From Acidovorax radicis N35 (GTDB taxonomy: Bacteria > Pseudomonadota > Gammaproteobacteria > Burkholderiales > Burkholderiaceae_C): 64,000 bases of DNA. The DNA is taken from positions 186,001-250,000 of the forward strand of contig NZ_AFBG01000022.1 in NCBI RefSeq assembly GCF_000204195.1, in the 5' to 3' direction. The position numbers and the translations under genes were made by a program. Of the stretch, positions 15,293 through 21,962 are shown in pieces (within the stretch, counting starts at the first letter, position 1; each line of letters opens with the position of its first letter). The notes under the pieces are model-generated. The model had not been told where the DNA came from and did not search any database. It saw only the letters and a program-made list of their open reading frames with translations.

Positions 15293-16318
15293 GTGAGAAA
15301 GCTATCAACAAAACAAAAAGACCGTCAGCTTCGCCTCAGACGCTACACCTTGTATCGGGCAGCGAAAGAGCGGAAGGCGATCCAACGTCGTATGCGCAAA
15401 GGGCGCAAAACTACCAACCGCCCCTGGCGGGCGCGGCTGTTCCAGGTTAAGCCGCCGAACCACTTGATATTTGCCCAATCCCCTGAGACTCAAAGCATTT
15501 TTCGAAGGTTTACCCAAGTAATCTCCGGGCATTTGTTGGATGGGCACAAGGTCAGGATCGACTTTTCAGATGTCGAACTGCTTCATCCGTGCGGGGTCCT
15601 CCTGTTGCTGTCTCACGTGAGGACGTGGGTTATGAGCTACCCAGAGCAACTCAGCGCTGCTTATCCGCATGACGATGTAGTGGAGCAGATGCTCCAGAGT
15701 GTCGGTATGCTCGAGCGTCTAGGCTTGAATCCGCGTAAAAAGGTAGACAGTGATGATGTGACGCGCTGGTACTTCTTCAAAGGTGAGACAGCAGACGCAA
15801 GCGTCATGGTTCCCTTTATGGAGGCTGCAAAGTCAAAGCTCGGTGAGGTGGACCAAATGCGGCTGTATGACAGCATAGCGGAGGCGATCACGAATGTTAC
15901 CCACCACGCCTACGATGACGAGGTCGCTAAGCGATGGTGGATGTTCGCGTCATTCAGTGACGACCGCGTGTTTGTGTCGATTCTCGATGCTGGCCGCTCC
16001 ATCCCTGGCACCCTTCTTGAAAAGCCTGGAGTTCGAGACCAGATACGGAAGTGGACGTGGGGTAAGAAGAAAGTTGACGCAAGAATGCTCCATGCTGCCA
16101 TGGGGGGCAAGTCGCGGACACGGTTAAGTTACAGAGGCAAGGGTCTTCCGGAAATGCTAGAGTCCACCAAGCGGATGGCTGGTTCAAGCCTGACCATTTT
16201 TAGCCGCAAAGGCGTTTTTCACTGCGATTCAGGAAAAGATCGGGAAGAAAGAGCATCGCTCCCGACGCCCATGGAAGGGACCTTGCTGCTCTGGTCCTTG
16301 AAAACGGCGAAGGATTGA
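15293..16318 (+). CDS. GHKL-type ATPase with basic N-terminus and STAS-like domain
   Basis: The protein has about 341 residues in three parts. Residues 1-50 are strongly basic (RKLSTKQKDRQLRLRRYTLY, then KERKAIQRRMRKGRK), suggesting contact with nucleic acid or ribosomes. Residues about 55-150 resemble a STAS domain (VRIDFSDVELLHPCGVLLLL). The C-terminal half is a HATPase fold with the N-box DSIAEAITNVTHHAY, G1 box DAGRSIPG and G2 box RGKGLPEML. No phospho-acceptor His region is seen, so this is not an ordinary sensor kinase; it looks more like an anti-sigma/partner-switch ATPase. I chose the GTG at 15293 (GGAGGGGA upstream) over a TTG at 15278. One base separates it from the next gene. Function unknown. 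Confidence 0.8.
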   Translation: MRKLSTKQKDRQLRLRRYTLYRAAKERKAIQRRMRKGRKTTNRPWRARLFQVKPPNHLIFAQSPETQSIFRRFTQVISGHLLDGHKVRIDFSDVELLHPCGVLLLLSHVRTWVMSYPEQLSAAYPHDDVVEQMLQSVGMLERLGLNPRKKVDSDDVTRWYFFKGETADASVMVPFMEAAKSKLGEVDQMRLYDSIAEAITNVTHHAYDDEVAKRWWMFASFSDDRVFVSILDAGRSIPGTLLEKPGVRDQIRKWTWGKKKVDARMLHAAMGGKSRTRLSYRGKGLPEMLESTKRMAGSSLTIFSRKGVFHCDSGKDREERASLPTPMEGTLLLWSLKTAKD

Positions 16319-16319
16319 T

Positions 16320-16640
16320 ATGACTAGCAGGACAATAAGTATTGCGAATGATTTTTCGCGGACGCCGGCAGGCCGATTCGTAACGGACGGCCCCTTTTCG
16401 GGCGAACGCTTTCGGGACGAGCTGCTCGTGCCCGCGTTAAGAGAGAACGACAAGGTCGTGGTTGATCTCACCGGAGTGTTTGGTTTCGGCAGCTCTTTTC
16501 TAGACGAAGCGTTTGGTGGCTTGGTCAGAAAGAAAATCATCACTAGCGCTGCCCTAGGGAGCAAGTTCGAAATCGTTTCACCACTTCGGTCTTACAGAGA
16601 GAAGGTGGAGAAGTACATTCGAGAAGCACGTCCCGAGTGA
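16320..16640 (+). CDS. STAS-like DUF4325 protein
   Basis: This is a 106-residue single-domain protein. It has the DUF4325 pattern: ISIANDFSRTPAGRFVTDGP, then SGERFRDELLVPAL, VVVDLTGVFGFGSSFLDEAF and GGLVRK. The strand VVVDLTGV followed by the GSSFLDEAF loop is where STAS-type antagonists are contacted or phosphorylated. The gene starts 1 nt after the ATPase stop with AAGGA upstream, so the pair is coupled. The likely partner is the ATPase at 15293-16318. No biochemical role is known to me for this pair. Confidence 0.82.
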   Translation: MTSRTISIANDFSRTPAGRFVTDGPFSGERFRDELLVPALRENDKVVVDLTGVFGFGSSFLDEAFGGLVRKKIITSAALGSKFEIVSPLRSYREKVEKYIREARPE

Positions 16641-16650
16641 TGGATCATCT

Positions 16651-17130
16651 ATGGATGATCTTAGGCAGGCTCTAAGCGACTTACAAAAAGACTTTCTCCC
16701 GTTCGCTCCACCGCTGTTGACAATTCTTGGTTGGTCGATTGTGGCCAAGCAGGCCGCTCAACGGGAAGTTCGGAAAGAGCGTCGGACGGAAGTCGATGCA
16801 TGCTGCAAGATGGCTGCAGAAATTCTTGTGAAAGCCCGGACCTACTACACCAAAGATCCCAGCGACGCCGAATCGTTGAAGCTTGAGCGGGAAATAAAGT
16901 TCGAGCTATACAGGCTTGCTCAGCGAGTCGAGCGGCTTGAAAAGGCTTGTCCAAAGTTTGAAGTTCAGGGCACCTGGAGTGAACTGCAAGACGCGGCTAC
17001 CGGCGGGGATTTCGAAAGCGCTACTCGCCCTGTGCGGGCCCATTCCGATTCGGTGATATCCAACATCGAACATTGGACTCACCAGCTCATTGATCAACTG
17101 GAAGCGGGCTTCGCACTGACCTATCCATGA
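16651..17130 (+). CDS. One-TM protein with cytoplasmic helical domain, third gene of the ATPase/STAS operon
   Basis: This is a 159-residue protein with no family I recognise. One hydrophobic segment, FLPFAPPLLTILGWSIVAKQ, spans about residues 15-34, and the charged AQREVRKERRTEVD directly follows, suggesting an N-out anchor with a cytoplasmic domain. The remainder is helical and charged (LEREIKFELYRLAQRVERLE), probably a coiled coil. It starts 10 bp after the STAS-like gene and has only a weak ribosome-binding site. Its position makes it the candidate membrane effector of the operon, which is inference. No catalytic motif is visible. Confidence 0.65.
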   Translation: MDDLRQALSDLQKDFLPFAPPLLTILGWSIVAKQAAQREVRKERRTEVDACCKMAAEILVKARTYYTKDPSDAESLKLEREIKFELYRLAQRVERLEKACPKFEVQGTWSELQDAATGGDFESATRPVRAHSDSVISNIEHWTHQLIDQLEAGFALTYP

Positions 17131-17627
17131 TGGGTTGCCCCCGCACGCATAAAGCGTGGGCACGAGCCGCCCGGCGACCGCCCACCTTTCCTCCTCTTCT
17201 GTCGGCTTCTCACTAAGACTCCGTCGTCCACGCCGAACTCGATCACTTCAAACGACTTTCCGGCGGCAGTGCCAGCGGCCCGACGCGTGTAAGGGGGCGT
17301 GGCGCCAGCCAGTGGACCCACAGGCATTTCAGCCAGGCTATGGCGCATGCGATGGGAACCATTGCAGCACCCCACTGACCACTCTCCATCACGGCCCAGA
17401 ACCAGAACGGCTAACTGATGAGCCCCACGATGCAGGCCCACCGCTGGAACCGCTGGCTGCGGCTCTGCGACAGCCAGATGGCAGTCGGGCCCATGAGGGC
17501 GATGGCGGTTTGGACGAATTGATCGATGGGCATGCGGAGCGTTTGCACAACTGGGCAAAACAACGGCACTCCGCACTCACACCGCCCTATTCGACTTCGG
17601 ATGAATCCAGCCGCTCGTCAGCGGTGA
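17131..17627. other. No supportable gene
   Basis: This 497-bp stretch separates the plus-strand ATPase/STAS operon from the minus-strand lysis genes, where the two converge. Frames present are short on ribosome-binding sites and have biased, Pro/Arg/His-heavy composition. I see no clear terminator, tRNA or repeat. Confidence 0.4.
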
Positions 17628-17888
17628 CTACCGGCGAGCACCAGTTTCAAAACCACCCGGCAAGCGAGCACGCGAATCGAGCATGTCATCCGATTTCCTG
17701 CGAGATCTAGTGAGGCGCTTTTTTTTAGGTGGCCTCGTTGCGCGCTTGGCCCATATTTCATTTGCGAGATCGCGCCCCCACTGCTTGACTAGCCTGTCAT
17801 AGATCCGTTGAACGCCCACGCTTGACTCCATGAAATTGCTTGAACAAACATTATCACGACCGAAACCTACGCGCTTGAATGTTCCCAA
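17628..17888 (-). CDS. Possible small basic protein after the spanin gene
   Basis: A frame of 86 residues begins with a TTG directly next to the outer-spanin stop; an ATG 19 codons in gives a 67-residue alternative beginning MESSVGVQRIYDRLVKQWGR. The first part looks helical and plausible, while the end (KKKRLTRSRRKSDD) is very basic. It could be a small phage gene or a chance frame. The direct abutment to the lysis cassette is the only contextual support. Confidence 0.3.
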   Translation of the reverse strand: MGTFKRVGFGRDNVCSSNFMESSVGVQRIYDRLVKQWGRDLANEIWAKRATRPPKKKRLTRSRRKSDDMLDSRARLPGGFETGARR

Positions 17889-18164
17889 TCAAGGATCTAC
17901 GGGCTTCGCACAGTTCACCAGCGCCGTGCGTAACTGCACCTCATAGCCCTCGCGACGTTCAATCTCCGCTTGGGCAGCCTGGGTGAACTGGTCCACCGTG
18001 GCGCCCGGCCGCAGAGCCTCAGTAGGCATCACGGGCCGGTCCGGGATTGGCTCCTTGCACTCCACGGGAACGGCCACGTTCACCCGCTGTATTTCCACGC
18101 GTGGTGCAGTCTCGCAGCCCGACAGGCATGCACTTAAAGCTATCAAAAAAATAGTGGATTTCAC
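17889..18164 (-). CDS. Rz1-like outer-membrane spanin lipoprotein
   Basis: This 91-residue lipoprotein has a signal MKSTIFLIALSACLSGC with lipobox LSGC, so Cys17 should be lipidated. The mature part contains several Pro residues (PIPDRPVMPTEALRPG), as in o-spanins, then a helix. With the inner-membrane spanin at 18161-18526 it would span the periplasm and fuse the membranes at the end of lysis. Its ATG overlaps the i-spanin stop by 4 bp. It is a separate tandem gene, not embedded as in lambda. Confidence 0.75.
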   Translation of the reverse strand: MKSTIFLIALSACLSGCETAPRVEIQRVNVAVPVECKEPIPDRPVMPTEALRPGATVDQFTQAAQAEIERREGYEVQLRTALVNCAKPVDP

Positions 18165-18526
18165 GGTTTCACCCTCCCTTTAAGCCATTCGTCCACTCGG
18201 ACCAGCGCGCTGGCGCACAAGTCGCCCGGCACGGGTGCGGGAGTCGATAGGATCGTGTCGGCGCGCTGGTTGTGCGTCTTCGCCGTGGCAGCCGCAACGG
18301 AGCGTGCTGGCTCCGCCTCGCGGGCCCGCTTGTCGGCCATCTCGCGCAGGTCGTCCACGCTGTCGCTGCATTCGCTGGCCATCTGGCGGGCGCCGTCGCG
18401 CTGCCCTTTCATGCCTCGCAGGTCGGCCCGCGCCGTGGCGGTTTCGTCGCGCTGGCCCAGGTAGGCCCAGCCCAGCACGGCATTCGCGGCCAGGCTGGCC
18501 AGGATGAGGATTTGCCCGGGGCTCAT
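18161..18526 (-). CDS. Rz-like inner-membrane spanin
   Basis: This 121-residue protein has an N-terminal anchor (ILILASLAANAVLGWAYLGQ) and a long charged helix (RADLRGMKGQRDGARQMASE and DDLREMADKRAREAEPARSV), the usual i-spanin plan. It sits between the endolysin and the outer spanin with ATGA overlaps at both junctions. The whole cassette therefore reads as a single polycistronic lysis unit: holin, endolysin, i-spanin, o-spanin. Confidence 0.8.
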   Translation of the reverse strand: MSPGQILILASLAANAVLGWAYLGQRDETATARADLRGMKGQRDGARQMASECSDSVDDLREMADKRAREAEPARSVAAATAKTHNQRADTILSTPAPVPGDLCASALVRVDEWLKGRVKP

Positions 18527-19149
18527 GGCCGCCCCGCTTGCACGGACTCAGCACAACGCGCCAGCGGCACATTCCCCAGCCGAGTGTCTGTCCACCCGAC
18601 GATGAACATGGGCTTGTTCAGGCTCATGTAGTGGGCGCCCTGCTGTGCGTCAAAGAGCTTGAGCGTCAGCTCGCAGGCCTTCACCCTGCCCCGCTTGCGC
18701 TCCAACGCTTGATAGGCGGCCAGGGACTGAGCGCCAAGCTGGCCGTCCACCGCAACCGGGCGGAAGTCAGCGCCGCCCCGGCTAAGGTGGTTCAGCGACT
18801 GCTGGAACCAGCGCGCGGACCGGCCGGGCCCGGCGTTCACCCCGGCGTCCACCAGCTTTTCGCCGACGGCGGGTGAAAGCTCGATGACCCGGTGGAAGTT
18901 AGGCCGCTCGATGTAGTCGCGCACGTAGATCTGTTGGGCGAACTCCTTGGGCAGCTCGCGCATGGGGGCGGTGTACCCGTGGTCCCGGGCCACCTGCACT
19001 GTCACGCCGTGGTTCGTCTCGCCGCCCGGGTCGGCTGGGTTGTTGCTGTATCCGCCCTCGACCGCGAACACCCCGGCCACCACGGCCAGGACGGCGCCGC
19101 CCAGGCTGGCCCACACCTTGCCCTTCCCTTGGCCGCCCTGCGCGCTCAT
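18523..19149 (-). CDS. Phage endolysin, glycoside hydrolase 108 type with N-terminal hydrophobic segment
   Basis: This 208-residue muramidase degrades peptidoglycan during lysis. The GH108 signature EGGYSNNPADPGGETNHGVT is at 31-50, with catalytic Glu31. The peptidoglycan-binding second half includes VDAGVNAGPGRSARWFQQSL and VDGQLGAQSLAAY. Residues about 13-30 (WASLGGAVLAVVAGVFAV) form a weakly hydrophobic, Gly/Ala-rich helix immediately before the catalytic Glu, which resembles a signal-arrest-release segment. If so, the enzyme is exported by Sec and held inactive in the membrane until release. Its ATG overlaps the holin stop. Confidence 0.85.
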   Translation of the reverse strand: MSAQGGQGKGKVWASLGGAVLAVVAGVFAVEGGYSNNPADPGGETNHGVTVQVARDHGYTAPMRELPKEFAQQIYVRDYIERPNFHRVIELSPAVGEKLVDAGVNAGPGRSARWFQQSLNHLSRGGADFRPVAVDGQLGAQSLAAYQALERKRGRVKACELTLKLFDAQQGAHYMSLNKPMFIVGWTDTRLGNVPLARCAESVQAGRP

Positions 19150-19415
19150 TCTTCGGCTCCCAGCTCGCCCAGGTCCGTATCGCTGTCCATGCCACGGCGC
19201 AGGCGGGCCATGCGCAGCCGGTGCTCGTCGGCGTGGCGTTTGTTGGCCTCGCGCTTGTAGTACCAGGTGACCACCAGGCCGCCGACGGCAACGAGTGCGC
19301 CCACCAAGCCCAGGAACTCATTCGAGGCGAGCCAGCCCCAGCCCGTCATGCCCGCGCCAGCCAGAGTCACCTTGTTGGCGGCGCCGCCGACCTGTTCAAT
19401 CGTTTCAGTCTTCAT
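19146..19415 (-). CDS. Phage holin (HP1-like small holin)
   Basis: This is an 89-residue membrane protein starting at the ATG at 19415 with AGGAGG upstream. One clear TM segment spans about 35-52 (LGLVGALVAVGGLVVTWY). A weaker hydrophobic stretch (KVTLAGAGMTGWGWLA) comes before it and a highly charged tail (KREANKRHADEHRLRMARLR) follows it. This is the layout of HP1/P2-group holins. It should time lysis and permit the endolysin to act. It overlaps the tail-fibre-associated gene at one side and the endolysin at the other. Confidence 0.75.
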   Translation of the reverse strand: MKTETIEQVGGAANKVTLAGAGMTGWGWLASNEFLGLVGALVAVGGLVVTWYYKREANKRHADEHRLRMARLRRGMDSDTDLGELGAEE

Positions 19416-20044
19416 TGGTTTTCCTCCTGGCCTGGCCACCCGGCCAGCACGTCAATCAGCTGCAGGGCCTGAGCGTCCTCGCCTGCCGTATCAATCTGGT
19501 CCTCGATGCGCTGGCGCGCACCCGTGAGAGCACCGTGTATGGCTCGGTACTGGTCGTCTTTGGCGGCGATGCGCTGGGCCAGCACCAGGCGGTCGATCTG
19601 CCGGGCGGCTGCAGCCCCGTTGATCCAGGGCGTGAGGGCGTGCACATCGGCGATCAGCGCTCGCGCCTCTGCCGTCTGCACATGCCAGCTCTCGCGCTCG
19701 CTCAAGGGGTAGCCCCCGGCGATCACCTGCATGCGGCGCTCGTACTCCGCATTCAGGGCAGCCAGCAGCCCCGCCCGCACCTGGGCGATGTCGTCTGCAG
19801 CGAGTGGCACAACCATCCAGGCCTGCGCCCATCCGCCACTGGCCTCGACGGGCTGAAGCTCCACAGCCTTGTGCGTGGCCGCGTTGTGCTCAGGCTGTGC
19901 GACGGCGGCCACAGGGGCGAACACCGCGAACGCCTCGTTGAACGGCTCCGGGAACACCGTCAGCGGGTGGGCCGCACGGATCTGGGCGAGCGTCACGGGA
20001 TATTCACCGGACGCCGTGTCAATGAAGAAAATTTGAGCAGTCAT
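19412..20044 (-). CDS. Tail-fibre-associated protein (DUF4376-like)
   Basis: This 210-residue protein begins MTAQIFFIDTASGEYPVTLA and continues through YERRMQVIAGGYPLSERESW and ALIADVHALTPWINGAAAAR. Such proteins are typically encoded next to tail-fibre genes and act as a fibre tip or chaperone; that is family-level knowledge and the exact role is uncertain. Its ATG overlaps the stop of the tail-fibre fragment (ATGA), and the holin follows, the common order fibre, fibre-associated, holin, lysin. It appears intact. Confidence 0.65.
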   Translation of the reverse strand: MTAQIFFIDTASGEYPVTLAQIRAAHPLTVFPEPFNEAFAVFAPVAAVAQPEHNAATHKAVELQPVEASGGWAQAWMVVPLAADDIAQVRAGLLAALNAEYERRMQVIAGGYPLSERESWHVQTAEARALIADVHALTPWINGAAAARQIDRLVLAQRIAAKDDQYRAIHGALTGARQRIEDQIDTAGEDAQALQLIDVLAGWPGQEENQ

Positions 20045-20481
20045 AGGCTGAAAGTTCTTTGCACGCCAGCGGTCCAGAACAGATCCGTCAGTTCACGCAA
20101 GCTGACCCACGACACCCCGTCGTGCGAGCCCTGGATCACGAAGGCGTTTGGGTTGTAGGAAATGACGGCGTAGGGGTAGATCGCAACTTGCCGGATCACG
20201 GTGGGGGCGCCCAGGTCGTACGCCAGCCGCTGGTTCGTTGGACTGGTGGACCTCCAATAGGTGGAGGTACTGTTGTCCACCGTCAGGCTGGCGGTGAATG
20301 GAGCGAACGTGCTGGTCGCTGTGGCTGGCGTGCTCGACGTGGTGACATCAGCACCGCCCACGGTGGCGCGCAGCTCCACTTCGGTGATGCCGAATTCCGG
20401 CCCGCCGTTGGTCGATTGCAAAAGCAAGCCCCAGAACCGGAAGTGATCCCGGCGTGCGGACAGCGCCATGCCACGGTTCAT
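20041..20481 (-). pseudogene. C-terminal fragment of a phage tail-fibre gene
   Basis: The last 134 residues in this frame form a discoidin-like (F5/8 type C) receptor-binding domain: HFRFWGLLLQSTNGGPEFGI, then TYWRSTSPTNQRLAYDLGAP, IRQVAIYPYAVI and VIQGSHDGVSWVSLREL. A fibre needs a long N-terminal shaft, which is missing. Upstream of about 20.49 kb the frame stays open but the sequence no longer resembles a fibre and instead belongs to an unrelated plus-strand gene. A deletion or recombination has joined the 3' end of a fibre gene to early-region genes. A short ATG-initiated frame at 20481 remains but has no good ribosome-binding site. Confidence 0.7.
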
Positions 20482-20520
20482 GCCGCGTACGCCGCGAGAG
20501 CAGATGCGTACCAGCCTGCT

Positions 20521-21132
20521 GTGCCCAGCCCTCTGGATAAAGATGCACTTGCGGCAGTCGCACACCACATTGATACCGTGATGGAGCTTCGGCGAAATGC
20601 AGAAACTGCCGCGCGCACCTTCACGGAACCCAGCGGGGAAGTGCGCGAATACTCGGAGCTGAGCTTTCACTACGCAGTCACCCGCGAGGCGGGATCGCGC
20701 AAGCAAAGCTATCAACGCGTGTTCTTTGATGCGCAGCCAATGGACTACTACTCCGGCCGCGCGCAAGGCATGCGGATGGCCAGCGAGGTGGTGGATTTTT
20801 TTCGAGCTCACAAATCTGCCAAGCTCCCGCTTACCGAGATCATCCGCCAAGCCTTTGAACGTTGCGAGAACTCCCACGGGAACATGCAAAAAGCCGAAGT
20901 GGCCAACGTGGCCAGCGGATTCATGGAGGTGATTGAAACGCTGATTGCTGTTGGGTCCCGCCAACTGAATCCTGCCTGGCTCACAGCGCAAATCAACCGC
21001 AATGAAGAGCTGCAAGTTACCTGGTCTGAGCGCGAAGCAGAGCGGAAGGCCGCCCTTGCCGCCCGACTGCGCGCAGGTCGAGAGGCCGCGAAAGCGCGAC
21101 GCCTTGCTCAGGGAAAGGCAGGTGCAGCATGA
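20521..21132 (+). CDS. Unknown element protein, probably missing its 5' end
   Basis: The plus-strand frame reads as a genuine protein from about 20521: PLDKDALAAVAHHIDTVMEL, FHYAVTREAGSRKQSYQRVF and ASGFMEVIETLIAVGSRQLN, ending in a charged helix (AERKAALAARLRAGREAAKA). It is up to 203 residues from a GTG at 20521 or 183 from an ATG at 20581; neither has a ribosome-binding site. It starts right at the junction with the tail-fibre fragment on the other strand, so the true 5' end has probably been lost. It overlaps the next gene by ATGA. No family is recognised. Confidence 0.55.
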   Translation: MPSPLDKDALAAVAHHIDTVMELRRNAETAARTFTEPSGEVREYSELSFHYAVTREAGSRKQSYQRVFFDAQPMDYYSGRAQGMRMASEVVDFFRAHKSAKLPLTEIIRQAFERCENSHGNMQKAEVANVASGFMEVIETLIAVGSRQLNPAWLTAQINRNEELQVTWSEREAERKAALAARLRAGREAAKARRLAQGKAGAA

Positions 21133-21422
21133 ACGCCGTCCTTGGAAAACCAGCTCCACAGGCAAAGACCAGAGGCCTGAGCAAAGCACCTGCGCCAGTT
21201 GCGGCACCCACCGGCAATGTGGACGACTTGTCCGCCCAGCGTGAGGCCATCAACCAGGCAAGCTACCGCATCCAAAGCGCCTTGGACACAGTGGAGCTTG
21301 GCATCGATGCCACGGGTGAAGACGAATTGCGCGGGGTCCGCATCCTCGTTGAAGACATAGTGAACCGTTTTGGCGATGCGGCAGATCTGCCCGATCTGGG
21401 CGGCCCCAACGGGATTGCATGA
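21129..21422 (+). CDS. Unknown element protein (97 aa)
   Basis: This 97-residue frame starts in an ATGA overlap with the previous gene. An N-terminal Pro/Ala-rich part (KPAPQAKTRGLSKAPAPVAA) precedes a helical part (AINQASYRIQSALDTVELGI, then VRILVEDIVNRFGDAADL). It ends GGPNGIA followed by TGA. The same frame stays open for a further 55 codons that look protein-like, so the TGA may be a mutation. Function unknown; its place near the excisionase suggests an early or regulatory gene. Confidence 0.5.
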   Translation: MNAVLGKPAPQAKTRGLSKAPAPVAAPTGNVDDLSAQREAINQASYRIQSALDTVELGIDATGEDELRGVRILVEDIVNRFGDAADLPDLGGPNGIA

Positions 21423-21590
21423 GACATCTCCTGCGCTCTGTCGATAGTGCTCCCCACCGTGAAGCGCCTGAACGAGCACAACATGGACAACGCCGTGCTG
21501 TACGCAGTCACGTACCTCCTCGAATCCGCCAAGCAGCTGGTGGACCACGCCTGTGAAAACTGGCCCAGCCCTCTGGAAAAGCATGCATGA
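21423..21590 (+). pseudogene. In-frame continuation beyond the TGA of the preceding gene
   Basis: Directly after the TGA at 21420-21422 the same frame reads DISCALSIVLPTVKRLNEHN and then MDNAVLYAVTYLLESAKQLV before a TGA at 21588. The composition resembles a helical protein domain rather than a random frame. A CGA-to-TGA change would produce exactly this arrangement. Alternatively a separate small protein could start at the GTG at 21447 (47 residues), although no ribosome-binding site is seen. Confidence 0.35.
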
Positions 21591-21701
21591 CCTCAGCTTT
21601 CGAAAAGCTCGCCCGGCAGTGCTCCGGATGAGCCCCCCGCCCAACCAATTGCACGAGGCGAGCGCAGCCCGCAAGGTGGCAGAACACAGGAGAAAGACAC
21701 C

Positions 21702-21962
21702 GTGACCCCTCCAGCTGAGAAACACCCCGATACAGAGACCAGCTCAGGCAACAGCACATTGGCGATGCAGCCCGAATGGGTTCTGGCCAAAAAGTACCAG
21801 GACCTGACCGGCGTCACCCGTGAAACGGTGAAGCAACGGAAGAAAAGCGGGGTCTGGAAAGAGGGGCAACAGGTTGCCGTCGTCGCCAGACGCCTTTACG
21901 TCAATATCAAAGCGGCCGACCAGTGGATAAACGACCAACTCCCCCAACCCCGTCGGGCGTAA
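21702..21962 (+). CDS. Excisionase-like DNA-binding protein
   Basis: This 86-residue protein starts at a GTG with AGGAGA 7 nt upstream. About residues 23-77 form a winged-helix excisionase domain: EWVLAKKYQDLTGVTRETVK, QRKKSGVWKEGQQVAVVARR and LYVNIKAADQWINDQL. Excisionases bend DNA at attachment sites and bias the integrase towards excision. The gene overlaps the integrase start by 40 bp, which ties expression of the two. Two very short overlapping frames (14 and 25 codons, from 21586 and 21631) lie before it and are unlikely to be meaningful. Confidence 0.8.
   Translation: MTPPAEKHPDTETSSGNSTLAMQPEWVLAKKYQDLTGVTRETVKQRKKSGVWKEGQQVAVVARRLYVNIKAADQWINDQLPQPRRA

Noticed and set aside
17156..17710. 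Plus-strand frame of 184 codons between the ATPase/STAS operon and the lysis genes
   Set aside because: Pro/Arg/His/Ser-rich without a hydrophobic core or a ribosome-binding site, and it overlaps the end of a minus-strand frame with better support.
20523..21577. GCCCAGCCCTCTGGA present at 20523 and again at 21563 as a deletion repeat
   Set aside because: A 15-bp match is expected a few times by chance in a GC-rich 64-kb window, and the second copy is not at a visible junction.
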